In this document: one piece after another, positions 29,369 through 41,179 of the stretch
How positions within the stretch are numbered: the first letter of the stretch is position 1
Layout: every line of letters begins with the position of its first letter
DNA from: Glandiceps talaboti
Taxonomy: Eukaryota > Hemichordata > Enteropneusta > Spengelidae
Length of the DNA: 64,000 bases
NCBI RefSeq assembly: GCF_964340395.1
Contig: NC_135560.1
Span: 24,051,675 to 24,115,674 of the forward strand
Direction: 5' to 3'
Notes under the pieces: generated by a model
What the model was told of the DNA's origin: nothing
Databases searched by the model: none
Seen by the model: only the letters and a program-made list of their open reading frames with translations
Translations under genes and position numbers: made by a program

Positions 29369-30099
29369 GGCTGGGGTTAGAATTTACGGCAGGGGACCTG
29401 GGTAGAAATTATTTTAGTGAAAAGAAATTCGCAGCATCCTTCGCACTCGGCCACGGTAATAACGTTTTAAAAAATAAGGACATGTAGGAGGTCATTTAGT
29501 GGTATAAAATTTCAAACCATACACATTATCGAAAGCCATAGAGTACTTGTCTTTAGTACCCCAATTTTACCCTAAATACATTATTATACAACTGTATGGC
29601 TATAATACCTACACATTAACTTATACAGAGATAATTTGGCAGACACACACATTCGCTTGGCTATTGACTGCCTCATAATTAAATGTATGGTATGTAAATG
29701 AAGTGGAAAGTTCTGGAAAGTACAGGTAAACGACTGCTCCTAAGGTTTGAATGTTCAAAAAAGTCTCCACAGGGAGAGAGACAGAGACAGACAGAGACAG
29801 GCAGAGAGAGGGAGGGAGAGAGAGATAGAGAGAGGGGGAGAGGGAGAGAGAGAGAGAGAGGGAGAGGGAGGGGGAGACACAGACAGACAGAGGAAGGCAT
29901 ACATACCTCACATAACTACACTCGCATGGCTGTCACCCAACTCCTCACTGAATATAGCTTTTGAACCTATTTTAAATTGACTCGGTAAACGACCGCTCCT
30001 GAGGTTTAAGTTGGTTCAATTCATGAGCAAAATATTACAGGGCCCCCTTTCAGACCATCAGAATCCCCCCCCCCCCGGCTGTAAATTCTGACCCCCGCC
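29369..30099. mobile_element. 0.73-kb non-autonomous element with G-rich inverted ends
   Basis: The left end (29369 on) reads GGCTGGGGTTAGAATTTACG and the right end, reverse-complemented from 30099, reads GGCGGGGGTCAGAATTTACA. The ends agree at most of the first 27 positions. Flanks are TTT on the left and TTA on the right, close to the TWA duplication of PIF/Harbinger-type transposons. The interior has a purine-rich GA tract (29772-29893) and a C12 run by the right end, and no transposase. Confidence 0.55.
29772..29893 (+). repeat. Purine-rich (GA/GGGA)n tract
   Basis: Irregular GA, GGGA and CAGA units, almost purely purine on the plus strand. ORFs on either strand here are repeat translations (RERE or SLSL). 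Confidence 0.9.
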
Positions 30100-30190
30100 T
30101 TATATTCTATTAATTGAATTGGATTTTGCATTCAGTAAAAAATTACAGGTGAAAACATTTCTTCATATTTACACATAACTGCATTGGAGA

Positions 30191-30237
30191 TTTGTTTGTT
30201 TGTTTGTTTGTTTGTTTGTTTGTTTGTTTGTTTGTTT
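30191..30237 (+). repeat. (TTTG)n microsatellite
   Basis: About eleven uninterrupted TTTG units. Confidence 0.95.
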
Positions 30238-33200
30238 TGAGGAGATGCCCTTTTCAAAAGTGAATCGTACCAGTCAAATAATGGGTTCAAATCACACTGG
30301 AAACGTGAATTTCTGTGACCGACCCAAAGGGTGAGCGTTCTACAGACTGTATCACTCATCCGTGTACATGTGTCACTCACAAAACTAGTGAGAATTTGGG
30401 GAGCTTAATGTAATGACTTAAACCTCCAGAGACAATTACTCAAACGGAGCCTACACATGCTATGCGTTGTTGGACCTGGGTGATTCCGGGATGGACTATG
30501 GTCAAACCTTGATATTTCCACAGCTACGTGATAGTGAGCATGAAACATAAGGGGCATCATAGCCCTGTCACGTAGTCCCAAATACAACATGGCAACATCT
30601 TTCCTTTAACTGATTTTCTATAGCTAAAATTCTTGAATAAATTGGTACTTTATCACAAAAGGTTCAGGCCACGCTGGCAAACAAACAGCTGTCGCCATTC
30701 TCTAGACATATATTTCTTTTTTAATAATATATGTCTATGATAATAGGATATGGATATTGTTCAGGTGGTGTGTGTTGAGATACTATGGGAGAAAGCATAG
30801 ATTCACCTGGCATCAATGAATACATCTATCGCTACCCTTTACATACCAATATGTACGCGTGGTATCACCTATATTTGATGTGGTCTTTGTATTTACTGTC
30901 ATCTTTGCTAAGAAAGATTTTAAGTGCGAGTAAACATTGAAGATACATATTGAGCTATTGCTTGATAAATCATATAGTCTAGTTGTGTCCATGTTCAGAA
31001 GAGAGGAATGAATGTATAATTCTGTCAGCGTTTTTAGAACTACGTATGCCTACATCTGTATTTTATATGTGTATAATCTGCAAGCCACTTTGGCAAGTAT
31101 TTACGGTTACAACTGTATATGTCCGCATAATTGTCAAAGGTTGCTTATGTCTAAATATGTTTTCTTCAAGCGACATACTAAAATGTTGTAGAAATCGTAA
31201 ATGGGTTTTGCTGAAAATGTGTTGCTTTAATTTGTAAATTACTCTCAGACTTTGCCATTACATTCGTATCCCATTATCAGAATGAAATAATCTACAATGT
31301 ACGTTTACACCAGGTAAAATATATTGGACGCCGGTAATTTGTATATCCCCCTCTGGTAAAATTCACATCGGAGAGCTTCTCAATCTTGTTTCTGCCTAAA
31401 GCATTAGTTGTATTGTCTGTGGTATGAATACATGAAAGACAGTAAGTGAGCCAAATTGTGTGATATACTAAAAGAGGGTTAAGTAAATCGTAAATTTCTT
31501 GATTATTGACAACTATAATCCCACTGGGAATGCATATGTCTATAATATAACAGACATAGAGTATGTCTTGTTATATACCTATTAAGTTTTTAAAAGGTAA
31601 TTTACATTAACTTCCATTCACAGCATGATATTGTAAATTGTAGATAGAACATACACTTATTACAAGTATTCTCGTAAAATATTGGTAATGTATATACGAC
31701 CATTAATGGCTTCAATCACTTTCCACTTGTCGCAAAGAGCACTCTCTGTAAACTACTTTAAAAAATAATGAACGCGTGTGTGCACAATGTTCACAAGGCT
31801 GTCCAATAAGAGTACGCGTATCTCGTTACAGAGGTGACATTAAATTTAATGTCCTAGTAGTTATTTATTTAACGTTAGTTCCTTTTCATGCACTTGATCT
31901 TGTTACAATATGCTTGTAAAACTGCAGAGAGGAAAATTAGTTATCTTAGGCTTCATTGTCTATGATTGTGTAAGTTAATTATTTAACAATATGACACAGG
32001 GACATAGTTAAACCAGTTAGATAATTACAATTACTAAAAATTTACCAATTCAAATTAATGTTCGAAATGATATATCTGATGAATATTTACATGTAATCAT
32101 TATATATCAGCGATGTTTCTTTAGTTTAACATAGACCGTAGGAAAAGGCGAGACACTGTTCAAACGGTGGAATGTACCATTGTCATAATGACATCAAACA
32201 AACCCAAAATATGCTAAATAGACAAACTTCATAATCTTCCACAATCTTGAATTCTAACAATAGCATATAATTTAATCACTCTATTTTCTCCCTGTGAAAG
32301 TCATGGTGAATGGAACCAATCGTCAAGTAGTTACCAAGTAGAGTTTATTAATACAATATACTTACTACTTTTTGTCTCGTCCTCACTGTTCAAAACAAGT
32401 CTCTTTTTGGCCATAACGGAACAGAATTCAGGACTGTTTTAACACAGTCAAAGTGTCGGTAAATTTGTTAGCCATCACAGTGACTTGACTAAGAATTAGT
32501 GTTTAGTTTTTCCCCTGTTTTATCATGGTAAAAGGTGAGGAAATATCAATCTACACCTCCACCGTTCTTGAAGTCAGCATCATAAGACCCATTTATGAGC
32601 TACCGGGTATCAATATTCATTCATTGATACCTTGTATCATATCAATAACATACTATAAGAGTATCTCGTTCAATGTCACAGTTCGCCCCAGATGAAAAAA
32701 ACCCATGTTTGCCTCAAAATATTTTTGTTAATTCCATTTCACTGGCACGGTGCCGTATTATAACTCTGGAAGTAAGCCAGCTCTATATTCAGCTCTGTAT
32801 TACAAACCGACATCTATTTTCGGAATGGTATTCATTCTGACACACATTTCGAGAAGGAGGGATATGTGGTACACAAAAGACATGACAAGAAATATACTGT
32901 GGTATTTATCATTCCGTAATGGTCAAAATAATTTGAATTTACGTAGAATTGTAGTTATGGGTAGAGTGGAGAATGAGCGTTACAGCATGTTAGTAAGAAG
33001 CAATTTACCACCTTTCATTCGAACGATACGAAATGTATGACATATCAGAATGAAGTATGCTTCGTTAGCTTATAAAATTTAAATTTCCGTTTTACCAGCC
33101 CCGCATGAATATAGCAAACAGGCTGAGAGAGGAAGCAATCTCTGCAAAGCGATGTCGTCAACAATTGAAATAAGTCTGTGCGTGTTGCTAGATTCTTCAC

Positions 33201-36086
33201 TTAAGATTATATCTTAGGAAAGAACATCATGTAAAAAATATCAGGGAAACAGAGAGACAAAGATTTGACACCTAGGTATCACTCAGAGATATATTCCTCG
33301 AACTCCATGCTTGGAGATAATTCCATTCAAAGCATATAACCCCATGAGGTTTGTTAGAGTAACCTAAACTGACCAAGTACTCGGCTGCATTGTGCTAAAG
33401 TTGTTTAACAGATTTCCAAGTCAAACCTTGCCGGTGATACACGTACATTAGACTAGCCTTGTTGTTCAGAGATTGATATATACTGTAATCCCCATTCCTT
33501 CTGTGACACAAACACAGTTAATTAAGTTAGAAGTATTTCTTGTAGAAATGGATGTTATATGAATACAGATGAGAGTTGTTTGGTTTTCGTTCAAGGAAAC
33601 GTATCCATCAATCTGCCACGTCTAACCGCACTCAACAGAATAGCGTGTATATATATAGGTTTTATATAAACTTGTATATTTGAAGGCTACATTGATGATA
33701 AAAGGACAAACGTAGTTGTTCATTTAATATTACTACGCTTCCCAAAGTTATTCAACTATCATTTATTATCCCTGCGATTGATTATTACTTGGCAATAGTT
33801 GACTTTAACATATACTTGGCAATAGTTGAATTAGCCGTCTGTCAAATGAAATCAAGTGCCTAATATATACCTTTGTTTTCTTATCGTAAAGCAAAGACTG
33901 TATCCCTTGTTTAAAAGTCAAAATTACATTCCCACATAAAGAAAAATCACCTAGCCAATTGAAAACACTCAAGAAACCTTCAGGAAAGAAGTAATATTGT
34001 GGATTACATTAACTTTTACAAACTCTGTCACTATATTCGCATTCAGATTGGTTATAAGCAATTAAGACACCCGCACTTGAATCTCAAAGAATAGTTATGC
34101 GTGGCACGTTATAAAGAGTAATCAAAGTAATTGCATGGTAACAAATCTGGGAAGTTCACTTTATAGTGCATTGACTTTCAAGAGGCCGACATTAGGCACA
34201 TACATGACAAAATTACATACACACTTTAACCTGGTGATACAAGCGAAAACGTCCGATTTTCAACCCTGGTGCGAGGAATAACCGATATTAGCCAGAACAA
34301 CCAGTGACGGATCGAGGCGTAATACTTGCCATGATAGTGAAAGAATAAGATACACTATTCACACTCTTAATTGAATACGTACATTTCACGAAAATGAAAA
34401 GTGACAAATTCTTTTTAATGGTTGTTCAATCTAGCCGAGTATTGTTTTCCAATGTCAGAATTCTAGCATGGAAGTGTCATTATAGGATAAATGCAACATA
34501 ATGTTTGACACCTAAGTGAGAATTCGAAATTGTAGATGGCATAAAGTTTTGTCACCTTTGAAGTATAACATTTCGCCTCCTGTCGTAAAGCAAATACTTT
34601 AGCGTAGATAGAAAATAACTACTTGTATCATTTAAAACGTTATTACCTCTAAAGCATTTTATGAAACTTCTTTCTTAAGATCTCTTGAGATTACATTCCG
34701 CTGAAATTCAACCAAAAGTTTCAAAATGTGTTTGTTTTAAATGAAAATGAACAATTGTAAATCTCATAGGTGAACGAAAAGACACACACACACACACACA
34801 CATTGCGATGAGAGTTTTTTCGAATATTTTGAGCACATTTCAGTTTGAGAAATTTCTTCTGAATGCACTAAGTGCAAGTCATACCAATAGTAACCTAGAT
34901 CCAGCCTTGAAACACCAAAATAATAACAACAACAAGAAGAAGTCTATCGTATGTTCTGCCAATACATCATCAAAGCTATTGCTTTATACAAGAGGTTTCA
35001 CTATTCTCTTGGTGTTTTAACTTGTTCAATATTTGCTAGTCGACAGAGACCATAGGTACAATTGAGGTGGTCCCAATGGATTAATTTATTACAAGAAAGA
35101 TAGCTATCGTTGTTGTATTCCCTTGATAGGCTGAACATTGCCGTTTATTCATCTAATTCTAATCAACATGACAAACTACGTTACTCAGACAATATATAGA
35201 TGTCTATAAATTATCGACTCTGGGGTATTGTAATTTCAAGCATATGTAACACTCCAGGGTGGTATATATAACGGTTATCAGCTATTTTGTATATTACTTT
35301 ATTTGTTTGCATCGGTAGCTTATCAGTGAAGAAATTATTAGTGTAATACTGTATTTAGTCTGTACAAATTATAACCATCTATTAACCTTGCAATATTGCT
35401 TTCTGGTAATGATATACTAATTATTTTCGATACCCATGGCATTATCTAAACCACGTGATAAATGTGCAAATGTTAAGATGAATTGAAGGTTGGAGACAAT
35501 AAAGTGGGGTTTTCGCTATGTTGTTTAGATCTCTGAAATATGACGATAAAATGAATTTTGAGATCCCTGTAAACCAGTTTTGAGACTTTTACGATTCGGT
35601 TTAGGCCGAACAAAAATGATGCTGTTTTCATTATCTGATCCACCTGGTGCTTTGTCTTTTGTCAATTGCAAGTGATGGTTAAGTATGGTTCAGTAAGTCG
35701 AATACTGCGAGTACCTTTTAAATATGCAGCAGAAAAACATCCAAAATGTATACATCCAGCCTGTGCTCCTGTAAGTCTGGATACATACAGTAGTCGTTTG
35801 CTGTTCCTCTAGTCAGGATAAGTTGATTAAGGCATCTGCCTTAGAAGAGCATCTCAAAGATGTCGAACTAATACTTGCAGTAGTCAATAGCAATAGTCAA
35901 ATACGCTCTCTCACTTCTGAGTTATTTAATGAATTAGTCAGTGCTAACTTACTAAAATGCCTGAGAGTGATCTAATCAGTATTATACAGTATTACAACAC
36001 ATCTCGTGCATTTGTTGTGTCATATCTCAGTTTTTTAATGATGATGTTTTTAATGATAATTGATATTGACGATGGTGTGTATAAAA
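30238..36086. other. Non-coding stretch
   Basis: Long, plain AT-rich region. Seen: a (CA)10 run at 34781-34801 and a 16-bp direct repeat (ACTTGGCAATAGTTGA) twice near 33785 and 33813. The ORFs at 30983-31237 and 32750-33040 match no family I know. Confidence 0.55.
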
Positions 36087-36272
36087 CACATGTTGATTGG
36101 CCTTAGTCGGGCGACAGTATACGTCTGTTCCCCTCGAGGGCATGTCGATCCCCCAAAACTAACCTATTTCCCTCGGGCCAAGGCCTTCAGGAAATAAATT
36201 GGTTTGGGGGATCAACAGGCCTCGTGGGGAACAGACGTATGCTGTCGCCCGAATAAGGCCAGTCAACATGCG
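36087..36272. mobile_element. 186-bp foldback (MITE-like) element
   Basis: Arms of about 83 bp flank a 19-nt centre (CTCGGGCCAAGGCCTTCAG). The outer ends pair ACATGTTGA with TCAACATG; inside, GGGCGACAG, ACGTCTGTTCCCC and GATCCCCCAAA match their mirror positions with scattered mismatches. Higher GC than the flanks, no ORF: typical of a foldback or hairpin transposon remnant. Confidence 0.8.
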
Positions 36273-37285
36273 TGCAATAGTGACTTTATGGGAATATATT
36301 GATACTTAACTGAAGCAGGTTAAGATGAACAAAAAATGACCTTGGTCGCCAAGTTTGTAGAGTATCACATGCCTTATACTGAGCTGATTAAGCTTCATTG
36401 CTTTGTTTTGTTCAGCGACTCTGTAAGTGTTGTATACTCAACCAATATAATTTTACTGCAACAACAGCTCCAGGATATGCAACTCAAAACGGCCAATCAC
36501 TTCCATGTCAATTTGAGGGCAAGGATTCATACACACATCAATGAGTTTGTGTCATGAACGTCTCTCAGGTAAAACTAAACTACAAATTGTACCCATGTGT
36601 AAACTATCTCAGTCTGCTAAATATATCGATAATTAGTCTTACTTTGAAAATATTCCATTGTCATTTTCAAATATCAGGGTCACAGTACACATTTTTCTTA
36701 AATGCAGATCATATCTATATCATACGTAAGCCACTTTTAGAATCTAATATAGCCTTCGAATACTGTGAAAAATTTATTGGAAAATAAGAGATTGTTGATT
36801 CCTTGAAAAAGGCGGTGAACCATAAATTGTTTTTATTATTTCAAATGAACCATGGCCAAGTGTTTATTAAGAGGTTTTGTTATCAAGGAAATTGGTCGAG
36901 GCACATTGTACCTAAATGAAGTCAAATAACTATTCTTATTGAGTACATTGGTGTAGAATTGCGCGATACAAAAGTGGGACTTGACATGCACACCAGTTTT
37001 TACAAGATTAACATGTTGATAAAATTCATCCTAATCACATGTTGATGATTTTGTTATATCTTTTGTAAAATATGTATATCAACACTTTTATATTCTGAAA
37101 ATCAACATGTTTATGTTTGGGTATCGCTGTAAACAAGCATTTCATCGTCATAGGTTTACAACTACTGAAATTAATTAGCAATAAATTGAGAGTATAGTAG
37201 CATTCAGGGACCAGTTTAAACAATGATTTGAGAGTTAACACATTTTGCTAGTTATTTATACTACATCATTTACGATGACATAGGT
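36273..37285. other. Non-coding stretch
   Basis: No gene. Two 12-bp pieces of the 5.9-kb minisatellite unit (GGTGTAGAATTG at 36950, ACAAGATTAACA at 37002) occur here in the same orientation, which may be chance. Confidence 0.5.
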
Positions 37286-37680
37286 TTTCCAAGCTTCAAC
37301 TTCAAGCTTCAAGCTACATATCGACAATGACAAGGAGCAAGTGTCCTACAAACCTTCTTTCTGTACTTGTAGATTTAATTGACTCGTCTGAAGAATTACT
37401 TATCATTGGTTAAAAAGCAACATCTTACAATACACGCTTCAAATGTGATATAATTTGGACTTACACTGGTTTATAATAAAGAACACGTGTCCTATATATC
37501 TTGTTGTAGCTTCCTTTAAAGAGTCGTTTGCATAATTAATTACTTTTGGTAATTTTGAGATATCACAAATGCAATATAATTTGGTAGATACATCGATGAT
37601 AACAAAGAATATGTGTCCTATACAGCTGTTGATGTAGCTTTTAATGCCAATAAGTAATTTGCATATGGAGTCGGTAAGTA
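37286..37680 (-). repeat. Degenerate long-period repeat, three copies
   Basis: The segment GTGTCCTA(T/C)A recurs at 37338, 37483 and 37612 with similar flanks (TATAATTTGG before, GTAGCTT after in the last two). The spacings are 145 and 129 bp. On the minus strand the copies translate as related peptides (VGHLLLVIVDM, IGHIFFVIIDV, IGHVFFIINQ), two of them in one open frame. Probably an old minisatellite; a coding origin is not established. Confidence 0.5.
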
Positions 37681-39531
37681 AGAGCATGGATGTATCAATC
37701 TCCTCTAATTACAACCTTGCATGGTAAGAGATATATCATGTATAGCAGTTCAGGCTTTTGCATTTCGTAAATGCATGTACGACCAACAATCTAAAGGCTT
37801 GATTATTTTCGTTTGCCCTTGATGAAGGCATTCAGCGTACTTTCTAGTCATAATTATTTTATTACAAACTACATGTTTCAGAAACGTGGCCTGTATTAAG
37901 GATACAAATTGCGTGATGTGTGTGCATGCACCATACGACAATTCATCTAAATAGATTGCATTTCTAGATCATTGTGTTTCTATACTGTGGTCCTGCAACG
38001 TCACTAACCTATTTATACATTGATTAAATGTTGTCTTATTAACTAGAACTATACTGTATATTGACTCCAATCCTTATAAACACATGTCGGTCGAGGTTTT
38101 ACAAAGCCCCAAAGGGAAAGTCAAATGTGCCGACCCAACGGGACTACATCTGATGTATGACGTCATGAAAGTATCCGTCTTAATAAATTTTACCATTTGC
38201 ATACATACATTTAGTACGTCAAATAAACAACCACGGGGTGTCATTATTACTAATGATTGAACAGTATTGAAATGTTATACAAGTAATTGGATTACTCTGA
38301 TGTGAGCCCTTATTACCTAGCATGAAATGTATTGAATTGCACTCATATCATATTTTTATCAACCACAATGTCTTGTTATACTTTGAGTTATATTCAAATA
38401 TACATGTTTTCCTGATCCGTTGCAGCTAGAATCTCAACGGAGTACCAACGAAATTCTCTTTTTTTCGTAGGTTTGGCCCCATTTTGAAAAAAAAAGTAAT
38501 ATTTGTGAATTCGTTTCGGATAGTTAATCTGGTCGATTTGCTCAGTCATATTAACGTATGTATGAAGAATGAGGTAATGAAGACATTTTGATACAGTTGT
38601 CATGACGCTACATGTTATTAGTATTTTAAAAGATAGCGTGTCTGGAAAACAGTTGTCCTCAATACGCCGTATTGTTTCGAATTTACGGACCTAAGCATCG
38701 TATTATAAGTGTATTCCTCTTCTCGATATTGGATTCAATACTTTTTAAAGATTCGTGCCGTCAGCACTGGTTCCTTCATCAAGCACCCATGATAGTGAGG
38801 GATACATAACGATTTGTTCATTTTGTGATATTAGCCGTACATTACTGATTAAAAGGCTTTATTTTAGGTGAAAATGAACTTTAAACCCCCGTCTCAAATG
38901 TCTAGATCTGGTGCAGTATTTCAACCACGATTTGCCGACTAAGACCATGAAAACGTATATAAGGAGCATTTGAAGAAATGAAGGAAAAGAATGTGTCAAT
39001 AGCTGAACTGACTTTCTTTTTCTACACGACGTTTTGTTTAAATTAGTGCCTTGCTTGTTATTTGACTTGCAAATGAATTCTGACTTTACCAATTACAGAA
39101 ACAATAAATGCCTACTTACGATTGCGCCAACGATCGTCAATTATTTACAACCTTTTCAAGTGTTGTGCTTTTAAGGCTAACAAGGTCAGATTTTTTTGTC
39201 TCCTTTCTTTCTCAGGAAACTAACAAAACACGTTAAACATTTTCAATCAATTTGTTACTGTGGTTATTATAAGAATCTTTGGTTGGGCAAAGTCCATGGA
39301 TGCAATGTTTAAATTGATAATATAAAGTATATTTTTTTTGTTCATTATATTAATGCCTGGTTTAATTGTAGTATCACTTGAATATCCAACAAAGTTAAAA
39401 ATAGATATAATGTCATAGTATTCGGTTAAACAATAATGTTATATAAGCAATACGATTCGATGAATAGTTTGTCCATACAGTTCGTTGTCAAGATCACATC
39501 AGATGTAAAATATCATGAGAATGTCATCGAA
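37681..39531. other. Non-coding stretch
   Basis: Nothing recognised. Confidence 0.5.
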
Positions 39532-39609
39532 CTATTACGGTCATGTGTGAATGTGGTAAACTTAGTCAGCCTATTACGGTCATGTGTGAATGTGGTAAAC
39601 TTAGTCAGC
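39532..39609 (+). repeat. 39-bp tandem duplication
   Basis: Two consecutive copies of a unit containing CTATTACGGTCATGTGTGAA and GGTAAACTTAGTCAGC, identical by eye. Confidence 0.9.
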
Positions 39610-39639
39610 CTATACCTAAAATGAGCGTCAACTTTAAAG

Positions 39640-39733
39640 TTATATTTATTTCAGAGAATTCCAATGCAGTGGTTACAGACTGTGCAGCACCATGAAGTTG
39701 TAAAAATGTTTGTTGCAAGCGGCTGTATGTATG

Positions 39734-39765
<32 letters not shown>

Positions 39766-40095
39766 GGAAACAGAGATTATGCACCTTGTGTAGCTCTAGT
39801 ATTGGAGATGAATTCCACTGCATTACTGTGTAAAAATTAAATAATTCAGAAGATAAGAGATGAATACTTGGACATTTTATTTAGTTTACAGTCGCAGTTA
39901 CTTAAATTTGATAATCATTCTCTATTTAAGTACATTTTTTCATTTGTAGATGATACTATAGCAAGTGTCACAGCTAAATATCTCGGTGATATACTTAATA
40001 TTTTCAAGACATTGTAAACATCAATGTTTCATTTGGTATATTTTCTTGCCAATGTCACTTCTTGTGTACACGGATTAATAAATAAATAAATAAAT
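39640..40095 (+). pseudogene. Decayed 3' end of a LINE retrotransposon
   Basis: Two frames carry the C-terminal signature of invertebrate LINE ORF2 proteins. At 39792-39830 one frame gives SSSIGDEFHCITV, matching the GDEFHFLLxC block. At 39841-40014 another frame gives IIQKIRDEYLDIL, then FKYIFSFVDDTIASVTAKYL and a stop. The order (DEFH block, IRDEYL block, short tail, stop, 3' UTR) fits the post-RT C-terminus of CR1/jockey-like LINEs. The element is broken by a frameshift between the blocks and by a (GTAT)10 insertion at 39723-39763. It ends in (AATA)n at 40076-40095, as LINE 3' tails do. The element is heavily 5'-truncated. Confidence 0.6.
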
Positions 40096-40102
40096 ATGTA
40101 TG

Positions 40103-40136
<34 letters not shown>

Positions 40137-40362
40137 TGTATGTATGTATGTATGTATGTATTTGTATGTGTATGTATGTATGTATGTATGTATGTATGTG
40201 TGTATGTATGTATGTATGTATGTATGTATGTATGTATGTATGTATGTATGTATGTATTTGTATGTGTATGTATGTATGTGTGTATGTATGTATGTATGTA
40301 TTTATGTATGTATGTATGTATGTATGTATGTATGTATGTATGTATGTATGTATGTATGTACA
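40079..40362 (+). repeat. (AAAT)n then long (TATG)n microsatellite
   Basis: The AATA tail of the LINE relic passes into about 65 TATG units with occasional TTTG or TGTG variants. The ORFs on both strands are repeat translations. Confidence 0.95.
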
Positions 40363-40637
40363 GTCGACATTTCTTTTGCTGATTGCTATGACAACGATAG
40401 AATGAATATTCATATTGAAGAGTTGACAGAATACAATGATATTTAGATTTTGTCCAGCTATGGTATGTATTTGGCTAACTTCAATAATGTAAAACAAAAT
40501 AAGAACATATTGATAACACCTACAGCATGACATTTAGTATTCTTCGGAATGATTTAATTTTTTACAAGTAATGTCTGAAATTCTCACGTCAACCTCGGCT
40601 CTTGGCTCTAAATGTGGGATTTGAAAAGTAAATATCA
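40363..40637. other. Short non-coding gap
   Basis: Nothing recognised. Confidence 0.5.
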
Positions 40638-40721
40638 CGGCTACTAAGGCTCAATCCATCATACCAGTAGGGGTGTATCCCGGCTACTAAGGCTCAGTCC
40701 ATCATACCAGTAGGGGTGCAC
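40638..40721 (+). repeat. 43-bp tandem duplication
   Basis: CGGCTACTAAGGCTCA(A/G)TCC followed by ATCATACCAGTAGGGGTG occurs twice, starting at 40638 and 40681. Confidence 0.9.
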
Positions 40722-40983
40722 CAGCTGCATCCTCGATGGTACAAAAATGTTACTGAAATTCCGACTAGTAAGTATCAATCAACTTAATAAATTACATATA
40801 TTTGCATGTTAATTTATTTGAGAGAATCCTATGTGCCAAACAACACAAGTGTATATATGTACGTATTATGAGGGATGTTTTCAAAACAATATACTATATT
40901 CAAAATTTACATTTTCCAGCAACATTGTTGCAACCTAATTATAAGTTAAAGCTTTTAAGAAACGTTAGCAAGTGTTCCGTAAG

Positions 40984-41019
40984 TATGTAAGTATGTATGT
41001 ATGTATGTATGTATGTATG

Positions 41020-41050
<31 letters not shown>

Positions 41051-41144
41051 GTATGTATGTATGTATGTATGTATGTATTTATTCATGTATGTATGTATGT
41101 ATGTATGTATGTATGTATGTATGTATGCTCGAGTTTCTCTCTCT

Positions 41145-41176
<32 letters not shown>
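40984..41176 (+). repeat. (GTAT)n microsatellite then (CT)n(GT)n
   Basis: About 35 GTAT units with a few GTAA and TTTA variants, followed at 41137 by CT and then GT dinucleotides. Confidence 0.95.

Positions 41177-41179
<3 letters not shown>

Noticed and set aside
30260-30330. GGGTTCAAATC resembling a tRNA B box
   Set aside because: No A box, acceptor stem or cloverleaf can be drawn around it.
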